A stretch of 64,000 nt of DNA from Thalassia testudinum (lineage: Eukaryota > Streptophyta > Magnoliopsida > Alismatales > Hydrocharitaceae): positions 32,182,501 to 32,246,500 of the forward strand of contig JAZHRO010000013.1 of NCBI GenBank assembly GCA_037157565.1. Reading direction: 5' to 3'. Position 1 is the stretch's first letter, and every line of letters begins with the position of its first letter. A program made the position numbers and the translations under genes. The notes under the pieces are model-generated. The model made no database searches. It worked only from the letters and a program-made list of their open reading frames with translations, and had not been told where the DNA came from. Of the stretch, positions 11,845 to 23,798 are shown piece by piece.

Positions 11845-14476
11845 GGAGCTTGTCTTGGCTTCTTCTTCTTCTCTTCTCCTTTTCCTTCTCCTTCTTTCAA
11901 CTGCTCTTCTTTTCTTCTTTCTCTTCTCTGCTCACGGCTGCGTCTTCTCTCTTCTTTTCTTCTGCAGAGTTCTTCTTCTTCTTCTTCTTCTTCTTCTGTT
12001 CTTTCTTTGTTCTTCTCTTTCTTTCTTTTTCTTCCCTTCTTCTGCGGCTGTGACAATCTTCTTCTTCTAACTTCTTTTTCTTCCGCCTTCTTCTTCTTTC
12101 TTCTCTTGCTTTACCTCCTCTGGCCGCTGCTCAACCATCGTCTGATGCAGGGGTCAGACGACTTAACTGTACGTTTGCTACAATGCTTCTCTTCTTCTGT
12201 TTCTTCTCTCTTTCTTCTTCTTCTTCTTCTTCTTCTTCTCTTCTTCTTCCTCTCTTCTGCCCTGAGCAGCTAAGGCTTCGGCTGCCTTCCTTCCTTCTCC
12301 TTCTGCTCCTGCACGCTCTCACAAGGATCAGAAAGCAAAACCTACCCCTACCCTTCCCCGCATCTCTCTCTTTCTTAGATTTCTCTCATAGGATCGCTCT
12401 CCCAGAGCCGGGTATTTGGGTACGGGTATCGCGCTCGGGACCAGGCCCACCGGTGTGCGGTGGTGGGCGAGGAGTGCGCGGGTTAGGATAGTCGGATCCG
12501 GCCCAGACCCGTGGGGCGTGAGTGCGGGCGAGGGCGAGCGCGTGGTGCGTGGCGTGCGTGAGGGACCTGACCCCTGTGTTCGAAAGCGATAAGCTACAAC
12601 ACTTTTTCCCTTTATTTGGCTGCGGCGCTTCCAGAACTTCCAAGGTGGGACTAAATGTCCCACCCCAAATGGCGCCCGCAGCTGAGGAAGCTGCAGGCAA
12701 TTGCTGCAGCGTGCAAGGCCTTCGCCCCAGCTGCAGGCCTGGGACGCTTCGCGGAGGCAAGCTGCACGTCCTAGGGCATGACCTAGGTGAGAGAGAGCCT
12801 GCAGCTGCAGGTGCTGGAGCTTCAGAAGCTCGGTAATGCCGGTGAAGGATCGCCGACCTGAAAATAAGAATACGGCCTTTCGGCCCAATCAGAGGATGCA
12901 GGGAGCTTCGCCGAAGTGCGGCGAAGGTAGTGCGGGTGGTGGCGAGGCGTGAGGCAGCGTGTGGTGGTAGCCCTAGGTCGGACTGTGGCCGGAGAGATGG
13001 GTTTGTTCGGGGGGTCGTCGGGTGGCGTCTGGCAGTGGATGGAAAGGGGGGATTTGTTGAGTGGAGTGAGGGGAAGCTTTTAGGGTAGCCAGCGAGGGGT
13101 GAGAAGGTCTGTGGAGGTGGGATGAGCTCATCGGAGGGGGTGGTTGGAGACGGAGCAGGCGGAGGTGGGAGTCGTGTGCGGTGAGGCAAAAAGACAAATT
13201 GAGAGAGGGAAAATGTAAAGGAGGAGGAGAGGAAGCTATTTACCTAGGTTTTGGATAAGGGGGAGGGCGGAGCCACCGGCTCGTACTTGCCGGAGCTGGG
13301 GAAGAAAGGGCCCTGGAGGAGAAGTGCGGCGACGAGGAAGTAGGCGGAGGGTACCGGCGGGTGCAGCACAGCACAAATGAGAGGGCTAGGAGAACCCTGC
13401 TGCAGGTAAGGCGGCAGAGCGACGAGGAGGAAGAGGAGGGAGTAGCCGGAAGTTGCGGGCCGTCTGACGGAGGAGGAGGGGATGAAGTGGGGGGTTGTTC
13501 TCCGTCAAAGAGAGCTTGGGGGAACCGGCAGGGGGTGCCGGTCCTTATAAAGGGGCTGGCGCAGAGGGAGACGCGGGTTGGCGACGTGCTAGCCTCGCCG
13601 GAGCCTGGTCGGAGAGGGGACCCATACCTTCCGCACGTTCGCACAGAAGGTATGGGGGCCGGCAGAGAGCATGGCCGGGTCCCTGCGACAGAGGACGTCG
13701 CAGGGAACCCCGCGTCTACTTTGTAGGGCGGTCACCCCTCTCTGCGCGGTGCCATGCTCCGCGCAAATTCGCCGGAGCATGGTGCTGCGCAAAGTTTTGC
13801 AGGAGGGATCGCTCTGCAAAGAACGAAAAAAATTGGGGGCCAAAATGCAAGGGTTTCGAAAGATAAGGGTCAAAAAGTAAATGAAGAGGACCAAATTGCA
13901 AAGTCGGTCAAGGATGTCTCCTCTTAGGCTCAAGTTTTTATAAAAGACTAATTTGAACCTAAGTATTTTAATGGTGAATTTTATTTCTAGGTTGGAGCAT
14001 GTTTGACCGGCCAATTTACGTAAAAACCCAGATTAAGTCATTATTTGGGCAAGGTTCTCTTTGTAGGTCAAAATGGGTTTCTAAGGCCAAATTGAAGGTT
14101 CTAAGCCCTAGAGATTATTTTTATATGAATATTAGAGGGTTTAGTTGATTTTTATCCTACCTCGAACCTCGTAAATTAAAGTGGATTTGTTTTAGGGTTA
14201 CAGAATGTCATTTAATTTCCTAAAGTAGCTATAACCCTTTTTAGATCCGACCATCCCACTTTCCTTCTTATTAGGCTTGTTTGACCTGTGTTTGGACCCT
14301 TAATTACCCTGTTTGCAAACTGCGTTGGTGAAATTACAGTTTTACCCCTTATGATTTATTTTCTTCTCAAACTCAAAATTCTCTAAGTTAAGCTTTTCTT
14401 TGGGTTATGTAGGATCTTTTTCTTACATATCTGGGTTAGATTGTGTTAGTTAGGGTTCATGATGAGGTTCTCATCA
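11633..14476 (-). repeat. 5' LTR of Athila-type element (long form, 2844 bp)
   Basis: The repeat has TGATGGCT..TCTCATCA termini and matches the 3' LTR at both ends. It also carries about 1.7 kb that the other LTR lacks: a long pyrimidine tract (about 11860-12260, CTT/TTCTT runs) and a GC-rich block (12330-13640). The pyrimidine and GC-rich parts resemble the LTR-like copy at 17072-20098, so this long form is more likely ancestral and the short LTR deleted. The many open frames here (for example 12386-13189 on the minus strand) are low-complexity shadows. Confidence 0.85.
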
Positions 14477-15095
14477 GAAGGCTTAAATCTAGGAATTACA
14501 AATCTGAGAATAAAATAATTCACAAGCAGTAAAACTGCAATTTTACCATTGCAGTACATAAACAGGATTTCTAAGGGTTTAGACACAGGACAAATGGGCT
14601 TACTAAGAGAAAAAGTGGGATGATTTTATCAGGAATGGGTTATAACAAAATCTGAGAATTAAATAATATTCTGTAACCCTAAAACAAACTCACTTTAATT
14701 TACAAAATTTTAGGCAAGATAAAAATAAATTAAACCCTCTAAATTTGGCCATTGGAATCTATCTTGACCTTGATTGAGAACCATACCCAATTTTTGACCT
14801 AATTTAGGTTTTTGTACAAAATGTCAGGTCAAATATGGTCAAACCTAAAATCTAACCTTACCATTGGATTTCTTAGGTCAAAATTATGTTTATACCAAAA
14901 TTTGGACCTAAGGAAAGGTCGCCTTGACCCACTTTACAAAACGATCCTCAACAATTACTTTTTGACCCTTAGCTTTTTGACTCTTGCAGATACCCCCTAC
15001 TTTTCTCATATCTTTCTTCAATCGGGTCCCTCTGCCCCCGCCTACGCAGGCCATACCTCCAGCGACTTTGCGCGGCCATACCTCAGGCCATACGT
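14477..15095 (+). repeat. Inverted fragment of Athila-family LTR
   Basis: The reverse complement of this segment matches 15530-16140 and the terminal parts of the other LTRs. Clear examples are the 'ccaaattttggtataaac', 'ccaatggtgaagttgg' and 'gggtatgg' blocks in opposite orientation. It is cut at 14477 exactly where the neighbouring LTR ends, so the Athila insertion or a recombination event broke it. Confidence 0.7.
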
Positions 15096-15099
15096 TGTC

Positions 15100-16213
15100 G
15101 GAGGGCGCCCATTGGTACGGCGTGGCGCGGCGGACGGCGGAGCTAGCTTTGCCACTGGTACGGTGACAGAGTGACGAAAAAGGGGAGGAGAAGTCGCTGG
15201 AAGCTTTGGGCAGTTGGCCGGAGTTGGGAGGAGACGAATTAGAGGGGGATCTCGGGCCAAATCGAGCTTAGATGAAGCGGCGTGGCGTGCCCTTCCTTAA
15301 ATAGGCACTGGTAGGGCGGGAAGTGCGTGAGGGCAGCGGAGAGGCCACGCTGGAGGTAAGGCTGGTCGGACACCCATACCTCTCGCGCCCTTGCACGAGA
15401 GGTATGGTGGGTTTCAGGGCATGGGGAGCAGCCCATGTGGTAGGGGGCTCCGTAAGGTGGGGGCGGCTCCCCATGCAGAAGAGACGAAATCCCCCGCACA
15501 AAGTCGCCGGAGGTATGATCCCTTCTGCGAATGGTAGAGGGACAAAAATGAAGAAAATGACGAGGTAGTTGAGGGGGTAATTGCAAGGATTTCAAAAAGT
15601 TGAGGGTCTAAAAGTAATTTTGAGGACCGAATTGCAATGTGGGTCAAGACGACCTTCCCTTAGGTCTAAATTTTGGTATAAACCTAATTTGAACTTAAGG
15701 AATCCAATGGTGAAGTTGGATTTTAGGTTTGACCACGTTTGACTAGACATTTTACACAAAAATCCAAATTAGGTCAAAAATTGGGTATGGACTCCAATCT
15801 AGGTCAAAACAGGTTCCAAAGGCCAAATTGAAGGTTCCAAACCCTAGGGGATATTTTTTTCATGAATTTTAGAGGGTTTAGTTGATTTTTATCTTGCTTG
15901 GAATATAGTGAATTAAAGTGGGCTTGTTTTAGGGTTATAGAATGTCATTTAATTCCTAGATTTCACCATAACCCCTTTCTGACCAAATCATCCCACTTTT
16001 TCTCTTATTAAGTCCACTTGACCTATGCCTAGACCCTTAAAAATCCCGTTGATGCACTGCAATGATAAAATTGCAGGTTTACCCCTTGTGTCATATTCTC
16101 TCCTCAGATTGGTAATTTCCTGAATTAGGCCTTCCTTTAGGTTATGTAGGAGATTTTGTTCATTTTATTAGGTCAAAATGTGCTAGTTAGAGTTCATGAT
16201 GAGGTTCTCATCA
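15100..16213 (-). repeat. Forward fragment of Athila-family LTR
   Basis: This segment aligns with about 18960-20098, from the GC-rich 'gacagagtgacgaaaaaggggagg' block through 'cttaaataggcac' to the terminal TGATGAGGTTCTCATCA at 16197-16213. It is the terminal 1.1 kb of an LTR and forms a head-to-head pair with 14477-15095. Confidence 0.7.
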
Positions 16214-17071
16214 GAATACATCACAAAAGGAGGGTTCAGAACAGTGTACAAAAGTTTCTAGTACGTAGAGAAACTCGCAAGGAAACTACAGGTACTTCGT
16301 TTACGTAAAACAGACCATAATCGGATCCCAAACGGGTCAAAAATGTGCCTACTGCTCAAAATCAGATGTCTGGGAGCAAGTCCAGACATCTTAAAAGGTA
16401 CCAAAACCTTACCTTAAGTCCCTGCAGTGTCCTCAGATGTCCATGCCTTCTCTGTGATCGTCTGAAGGCAGTTCCAGACGTCAGCTGATGCCTCCGGTCG
16501 TCTGGACGCACCTTCGAACGTCTGGTGATCTAATCAGACGTCCAAAAGTGCGTGGGAGAGCATTCCGCGCTCCTTCCAGAAGTTGCACCTGCGTACAACA
16601 CCCGCAGCACCCAAATCAAACTTGACATTCGTTTGCTGTGAGGCCTGCATGGCCATAACCGCGAAAAAGAATGTACCTTCGCGATAAATGAGCTTTCAAA
16701 CATTTGGCCTTAACCCCAGACGTCCAGAAGCTCCATTAGCCGTCTGGACTCCACTCTAGACGTCTGATACTGGAAAACTTCCAATACCAGAACCTTTTCC
16801 CAGCGCTCTTCGCTACGCTCCTTGCGCCGCCGCAGCTCCAGCTGCTGCAAATGGTTGAGAGGCCGTTTGCCCGAGCTCTCCTCCTTCCTCCTTCTCGCTC
16901 TCCCTCACTCATCCTCCGCTCGCCTCACTGAAGGTCTGAAGGGGGGTGGTGTGTGGAGAGGAGGAAGGGGGAAAGAGGGGACTATTATAGATGGCGTGAG
17001 GGTTTATGATTCGGGGAAGGGAGGAAGGGAGAGAGAGAAGAAGAACGTTCTACGCGTAGCCTATTGACGTG
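16214..17071. repeat. Retrotransposon-derived block rich in AGACGTC/GTCTGGA dyads
   Basis: The block contains about ten short copies of (C)AGACGTC(T) or GTCTGGAC-like motifs between 16370 and 16770. Related sequence resumes at 20099-20215, on the other side of the LTR-like copy at 17072-20098. The two parts may have been one block split by that insertion. The frame at 16822-17067 lies in a GC-rich, purine-biased part and has no recognisable domain. Confidence 0.45.
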
Positions 17072-20000
17072 GCAAGATCGTGTTTTAAAGATGTTACATT
17101 GTAGTATAGATGAAATCACTGCGAAAACAAATAAGAATTTATAACTCGAAAACCAAGGTATCCGAGGTCAAACTCACGGAGCAAATTGGTATTTTAAAAA
17201 CTAAAATCACAACTTCGAAATTACTCAAAAGATGATATCAATGCAATTTAATGTATATGAAAACTAGAGAGAGAAAATGCAATAAGAAATAGATTGTCTT
17301 TCTTCTTTCTTCTTCTCTTTTCTCTTCCTTCTTCTTTCTTGCTGTGACTTCTTCTTCCTTCTTTTTCTTCTCTCTTTCTTTTCCTTTTGCTTTTCTTTAC
17401 TTGGCCGGACCTTCTCCTTCTTTCTTTCTCCGACTTTCCTCTTTTAGACGTTTGATTCTGTGAATCAGACGTCTTAACTTGCGATTGCTAGAGTGCCTTT
17501 AGCTCCTTCTCCTTCTCCTTCTCTGTCTGTCTGTCATCTTCTGCAGCTGGCTTCTTCTTCCTGTCTTCTTCTCTTCTTCTTTCTTCTTTCTTTCTGTGAC
17601 TTCTTCTTCCTTCTTTTTCTTCTCTCTTTCTTCTTTCAGCCTCTTCTTTTTTTGCACTTGGCTTTTGCCTTTTGGTCTTCCTTCCTTCTTGAACTTTGGC
17701 CTCCTTCGCCATCAACTTCTGCCTTCAGTAGCTGCCTCCTTCTTCTTCCTCTTCTTTTCTTCAGCCTCTGCCCTTGGTCTTCTTCTTCAGCTGCTCCTCT
17801 TCTTCCTCTTCTTGCGGCTATAGTGCTTCTTCCTCCTTGGCCTTGTCTTCTTCAGCCGTGCCTCCAAGTCCTTCCTTCTTCAAGCGCCTGCCCTTAGCTT
17901 GCCTTCGCTTCCTCAGCTCCTTATTCTTCCTTTCCCTGAACAGCATAGCAAAACCTACCCCTACTCTCCCCTGCGTCACTCTCTCTTTGTTTCTCTCTTC
18001 GGTTCGCTCTCCCAGAGCTGGGTAATCGGGTCGGGTTTCGCGTGCCGGGGTCCAGGCGCACCAGCGTGGGTGGTGCGCATGGAGTGCTAGGTCTAGGTAA
18101 TCGGGTTGAGTGCTAGGTCCGTGTGGGTGGGGATCACGGACAAGGCGTGAGTGAGCGAGGGCAAGGGACCTCACCCTGTGTCGTTCGGAGGCGATGAGCT
18201 TAAAACACAAAAACAATATAAACGATGCCGCTCACCCCTGAGTTTACGAGGTGGGACTAAATGTCCCACACGCTTCTGCTAGCACCCGCAGGAGGGAGTT
18301 CCACACAATTGGAGCAGCTGGGAGTCTCGTGAAGTTTGCTCTTAAGCTGGTTACGTTTGCACACTCAACGCGCGTCGCCTGGAGCCCTTGTGCTTGGAGT
18401 GCGTGGCGTGGAGCTCTCAAGCAAGCAAGCTTGCTTCTGTTGTTAATGGCGGAAGGTGGCTCAGACCTGCACGACACGAAGATGGCCTTGCAGCCCTGCT
18501 AAACAACAAGGAAAGCTTCGCCGTGTCACGGTGAAGGTGAGGCGGGGGCTGGCATGGTGCAGAACTGCCTAGGCGTGCATGCCTAGGTCGGACTGTGACC
18601 GTGCGTGTGGGTTTGTTCGGTGGAAGTGTGGGGCGTGTGTGGTGGTCAGTGGATGGGCGGAAAGTGATCAGTGGGTGATGGTGGAGGTGCTGAGGGGTCA
18701 AGCGAGGTAGATGGAGGTGTGGAAGTGATGGAGATACCTCGCCAGTGGTTGGCCGGAGATGGGAACGACGGTGGTGGTCTGTGGCGTCGAGGGGATAAAA
18801 ACAATAATAGAGATAGGGGAAATAAAGAGGAAAGGGAGAACTTATCTGCGTGTAGCTGGACGAAGGGGAGGCAGAGGGGACGAGCGGCGCGAAGGTGCCG
18901 TCGTCAGAGAAGAAAGCCCTGAGGTGGAGATGACGGCGACGAGAAGGAGGTCGGAGAGGCGTGCGTTGGTGTGGCGCAATGGGAAAGAACGAGACGAACC
19001 TAACTCTGCCATTGGTATGGTGGCAGAGCGACGAGAGGAGGGAGGAGAGATCGCCGGAGCTTGCGGGCGTCTGACCGGAGATGAGGAAGACGAAATTCAA
19101 GGGGTATCTTAGGCCAATCCAAGGTTGGAAGATGCGGCTGGACTTGAGTCTTCTTTTAAAGGCACAGGCAGAGGGCCTTGTGCTTAGAAGGCGAGCTTCC
19201 AAGCGCAAGACTCTCGCCGAAGGTATGGGTCGGACACCATACCCATGCCTCTCGAGCGATCGCACGAGAGGTATGGTGTGAACCAAATCTTGGGAAGTTG
19301 CTCAGACGGTAAGGGATTCCTCAAAGGATCCTCTTGCCAAATCTTAGAGCAGCTCCCTGGGGAAGCGAGGAGAAATCCTCCTTGAAACCTCGCCGGAGGT
19401 ATGGGTCCTCTGCTGAAATGGCAAAGGGACCGAAATGCAAAAAGTGACGAAGAAGATAGGGGGTTTGTGCAAGGATTTTCAAAAGCTAGGGGTTAAAATG
19501 CAATTGGGTAGACTATTTTGCAAAGTAGGTCAAGATGACCTTCCCTTAGGTCCAAATTTTGGTACAAACCTAATTTGGACCTAAGGAATCCAATGGTGAA
19601 GTTGTATTTTAGGTTTGACTACATTTGATTAGACACTTTACACAAAAATCCAAATTAGGTTAAATATTGAGCTAGGACCCTAATCTAGGTCAAAATAGAT
19701 TCCAAAGGCCAAATTGAAGGTTCTAAACCCTAGGGGATATTTTTTCCTGAATTTTAGAGGGTTTAGTTGATTTTTACCATGACCATAACCTTGTGAAATT
19801 AAGTGGGTTTATTTTAGGGTTATAGAATGTCATTTAATTCTTAAATCTCACAATAACCCTTGTCTGACTGAACCATCCAACTTTTCCTCTTATTAAGTCT
19901 AATTGACCTATGTCTAGACCTTGAGAAATCCTGTTGATGTACTGCAATGGTAAAATTACAGTTTTACCCTTTAGTTCATGTTTTCTTCCCAGAACAGTAA

Positions 20001-20098
20001 TATCTTGAATTAGGTTTTCCTTTAGATTATGCAGGAGCTTTTGTTCACTTTCTTAGGTCAAAATGAGCTAATTAGGGCTCATGATGAGGTTCTCATCA
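17072..20098 (-). repeat. Solo-LTR-like copy of the Athila LTR family (about 3 kb)
   Basis: The order of blocks is the same as in the LTR at 11633-14476: a 'ccgaggtc(a/g)aactca(c/g)gga' segment near the start, a long TTCTT pyrimidine tract (17290-17900), 'aaaacctacccctac' (17950), 'gctctcccagagc(t/c)ggg' (18007), a GC-rich centre, then the conserved terminal 550 bp ending TGATGAGGTTCTCATCA. No gag-pol lies next to it, so it is a solo LTR or a truncated element. The left boundary is approximate, and I found no target duplication. The open frames inside, up to 289 aa, are repeat shadows. Confidence 0.6.
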
Positions 20099-22505
20099 CA
20101 GCCTGCGCACAGAGCATAGAGCGCGTACAAAAATTTCATTTTCAGATGTGTGGAAAAGGGTTCAGACGTCTGGACAGACGTCTGATTGAGACTCCAGATG
20201 TCTTAAAAGGCTAAAAGTGTGACGAGTCTTTACATTCACTATTTCCTATCCACCCCTACCATTCCATCACCCCAACATCAACTAGGGCCAACAACAGATC
20301 CATTTGGTCCTCTATGAGAGCACCTAGGCAGTTAAGGAGGCTCACTAAGCAAACCTCAATGAGATGGAACTCGCCCATGTACAACAATTACAGTAGGTCC
20401 CTGGTAAACGCGGTGCAGAGAAGCAGCTACTACACTCGTTGGTGTAGTGCCAACAGGTGGGGGCGGGCCACAAAGCAATGGGAGTGATACGACATCCTGT
20501 CTTGAAAAAAAAGGGTGACAATGTAGCGTGATCCACATGGCTCAATAGGGCGTAAAAGGTACAAGAGAAAGAAAATCATTAAGTGAAATGTCCCAATAAA
20601 CGTGTGCCCTCAGTGGACGAAGTTTTTCAATTCTTTTCCCCTTTGTCTTACTTTGTCTTTTTCCCCATTCTTTCTTGTCTTTATGAATGTCTCAACTTGT
20701 TTGCATGGGTTCTCTATCCATTACTTTCCTAGCCTAGGCTGGGGTTATAGAACCCATCACCTTCAACCCCCATCATGGGATCCAACCCTAGGTCGCCATC
20801 TTGTGTAGTGAGTAATAGTTGCACCAGCATCCAGTAGCAAGTTTCTTACTGTCAGCAATGACAAGAATCATCACCTTGTTATTAGGATACTTTCGTTGTG
20901 AACCTAGGTAATTCGTAGTGCAAGAAACCTCTCCTTATGCCTTAGAGATATTCCTCCACCCTGAATCCTCCCTCAGGAATCACCCACGACTCCTCATAAT
21001 AAAAAGTTGCCAAGCTGACAGCTCTCAACTTTAATATACGTGGAGACACTCAACACATGGGTTAGCCTCCTTAGCCTCGACATTATGTTACGGGTAATCC
21101 TTAGTCCATAAGGTAGTCGATTCATATATTATTCTCTTGTCAGTCATCCCCTTCATTTGTAGCATTGGGAAATCCTTCTCGAACATCTTAGAATTTAACT
21201 TTGGAGTTGACTCCAATCTCTCTCTTTTGTCGTGTCAACTGCGGACCCCATCGGGATTTAGGATCTTTTCCTCGAGGAGTCGACACTTAGCCATCTTTGA
21301 TCCCCTATTTTTATATTCTTGGGTCTACCTAGTAAATACTCTGGATTATGAAGGGTATTGTCGGTGATCCCTCGCCTAGGTCGGCCAAATTTGGCAGCCT
21401 AACCCGTTAAGGCAAGAGGCACAGGCCTTTGAGTGACGGGGTTTCAAGCAGGTCCTTACTTGCTTCCCACATACTTAGGCCAATTCTCTTGACTCGCAAG
21501 GTGACTGCATCCCCATGAGCACTTAAGTGTGCCTAATGGTCACAATTGTTCTTTACGGGGGACCAACTTGGTAGCCCCATATCCTTACGCTCTTATACAC
21601 ATACCTATAAATCCTTCAAATTTAAAGATCTCTTATAGCACCATCATATTGGAAAAAATCCATTGGATTCACACAAGGAAATAAAAGAACATCATTTTCT
21701 TTTTCTTTTTTTCACTTGCTATTTCGAGTTTTCTTACACCATATATGCCTTGATGTACTTACAACTCACATATAAAATTTAAGAGTCTAATAAAGTTCTT
21801 AAGAAAACACGTAGTTAAGTGAGATGCTTGCAAGAATTTCTAGCACTTGAAATTTGTCAAAAAAACATGCGAACCATGTCACTTTTACTCCATTCAAATT
21901 TTAATTTAAAAAATGCTTTAAACTATGTTGAAGTTTTCAAATCGCACGAAAACACTTTCTAAACTCACCGAATTGAAGAGCAAGGTGGAAGTGTGAAGAA
22001 ATCACATAATCAAAGTTGATTGCATCATCATGAACCGTTGTTTAGCGAGAAAACATTAATGTTTCGTAAATAATTTTCAGGGGTTACACACATGTAATCT
22101 CTTCTTACATTTGCTAGCACTCTTACATGTAGAATCATGCACCTACATTATGTGAGCTATGGAATGTCACTGCAATTGCCCCGTTTGGACCCATTTTCGA
22201 GTCCCAACCTACACACACTTTCAAGCTTCCACTAACGCAACCACATCTAACCATTTTCCATGTGAATCTACCCTAGGTTCTTATTTATTGAAGCATGGAA
22301 ATTAAGGGGAAAAATATAAGCGAAAGGATTGCCCTACCACAGATTCGTGGACCACAAGTTGCACGACGCAATGAGGCCCCGACATTTAGCACGTTGAGCT
22401 ACCACGTTCCTCGTTGTCGCCACACAAGGGAAAATTTTTTCTTCCACCATTAACCTTACTTGACTGGAGAGAAAGGAAAATAAATAAAAAAGAACTAATA
22501 GAGAA
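20099..22505. other. Intergenic sequence without recognisable genes
   Basis: The first 120 bp resemble 16214-16430 (AGACGTCT dyads, 'gatgtcttaaaagg'). The rest has only short, unrecognised frames. No LTR pair, RNA gene or conserved domain is apparent. Confidence 0.4.
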
Positions 22506-22513
22506 GTGTTTCC

Positions 22514-23798
22514 TCGAGGTGTTTAAAAAACCCGCTAATTTTGGATACCCGACCCGATCCATCATTTTTGGTCATATTAGGTTGGATACCCATTTATAAA
22601 CATATGAATTGGGTACTCATTAAATATGATCCGTTACTTCTCGAGTTTCCGTTTGGATATCCGTCAAGACATTCACAGGTACCCATTAACTGATCTATCA
22701 TATGACCCGTCCATGATCAATCTATATTGCCAATCTCATAACCCAACTAAGTCAACTTGCGACCCCCCTTTCCTCAGTTGTCACTGTGCTCATAGCTCAA
22801 TTTCAACTTATTGGCCATTACAACCCTTATCCCTTCAGGCGGATCAGGGAGAGGGGTTGCTAGCAAGGGGTGAGGGTCGAGGGGTGGAGAAGGAGGTCAT
22901 GTCGCAGTTGACGTTGATGGGGGCGACGTCGAGGCTCCCTGGGCTGGCGAATCTAGACTCGATCTAGCTTGCAAGGTCGCGGATGTTGTCGAGCTTGGAG
23001 GCGAGGAAGCGCTTGAGATCATGAAGCTCGTACCGAGAGTAGGTGAAGATGTGGAGCGTGACATGACTACTGGAGAGGGTTTTGCCACGATGGCTACAAT
23101 GCTTCGATGCTTCATTCCCTCCCTCGATCCTTTGACGCAACAAACCCCCTCCTCACCATCCTCGATCAAACATGCCTTTCTAACAACGCCTGATGCCTGT
23201 GCGTCGTTTTCCATCGTCGCTAGTGCATACATAGCCCAGGAGTCATGCACATTCCCCCCGACCCTATTTTGAAGGTATTGTTACATGCTTAAAATTTTCA
23301 TTTTTTTTAAAGAAAGAAATGACTACTACTATTAATAAATTTTTAAGTATGATATGAGATCTTTTTTAGTTTTTATTTATTTATTTATTATTTATATTTA
23401 TATTTTATATATTTTATTTTTTAGTATTGTAAAATTTTTAAATTTACTTTTATTTAATAACATTGTTCTTCTTAAATTTATATTTTATATAAAGTTATTT
23501 TTTATATATTTATAAAAGTATTTTATCATTTTAATGAATATATTTATTTATATATTTTTATTTTTTATAATTTTCTTTAAATTATATTTCATGTCTTTAT
23601 TTTTATATTTTAGTTAAATTAGTTCATGGGGTACCCAATGGGTACCCATGGGTACCCATGACGTATTTGAATACAATTGGATATCATATCTATTGGATTT
23701 ATGTTTGAATGAATCGGTTCGAGTCATGATCTACTTGTGATTAGGTCGGATCGGATTAAGTGGGAATGTGATGGATACCCGACCTACGAACACCCTTA
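22514..23798. mobile_element. Non-autonomous hAT-type DNA transposon
   Basis: The element is bounded by an exact 8-bp target duplication, gtgtttcc, at 22506-22513 and 23799-23806. Its ends are imperfect inverted repeats: TCGAGGTGTTTAAAA at the left, TAAGGGTGTTCGTAGG (reverse complement) at the right. Subterminal 'ggatacccgacc' copies lie at both ends, with 'gggtacccatgggtaccc' near 23640. An 8-bp duplication and GGTGTT ends are hAT-superfamily features. The interior has no transposase. It holds a GC-rich part (22800-23280) with an unrecognised 117-aa minus-strand frame, and an AT-rich part (23280-23630). Confidence 0.75.
22897..23250 (-). other. Unidentified 117-aa open frame inside the hAT element
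   Basis: This frame has ordinary, non-repetitive composition at its N-terminal half (ATMENDAQASGVVRKACLIE) and a Ser/Thr/Pro-rich C-terminal half. I recognise no domain. It could be a captured host fragment or chance coding potential in GC-rich DNA. Confidence 0.2.

Larger units (their letters stand above)
2339..14476 (-). mobile_element. Athila-type Ty3/gypsy LTR retrotransposon, degenerate
   Basis: A complete but dead element reads on the minus strand. Its parts are the 5' LTR (11633-14476), a tRNA-Asp primer site, a leader, a single-frame gag-pol (10706 to about 5029), a 1.5 kb 3' region without an ORF, a purine-rich tract, and the 3' LTR (2339-3484). Athila lineage is inferred from the gag sequence (HGLNSEDPFQHIKQL, LHEAWDHF then CPHHG), the tRNA-Asp primer site and the RT/integrase sequence. 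An env-like ORF, present in some Athila elements, is not visible. The outer flanks (gttag on the left, gaagg on the right) do not form a target duplication, so one end may have recombined. Confidence 0.85.

Noticed and set aside
12386..13189. 267-aa minus-strand open frame with Pro/Ser/Arg-rich sequence
   Set aside because: It lies wholly in the GC-rich block of an Athila LTR, its composition is low-complexity, and overlapping frames on both strands are equally long. No domain is visible.
16370..16770. Possible CRISPR-like array from repeated AGACGTC motifs
   Set aside because: The motifs are 7-10 bp, irregularly spaced and partly inverted, in a plant retrotransposon context.
17493..17897. 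Leu/Ser/Phe-rich 'membrane protein' frames in TTCTT tracts
   Set aside because: The frames are produced by the pyrimidine microsatellite in the LTR. The same artefact occurs at 2552-2889, 11850-12273 and 17596-18025.
18417..19286. 289-aa minus-strand open frame
   Set aside because: It lies in the related GC-rich part of the LTR-like copy at 17072-20098. The frame length follows from low stop density in GC-rich DNA.
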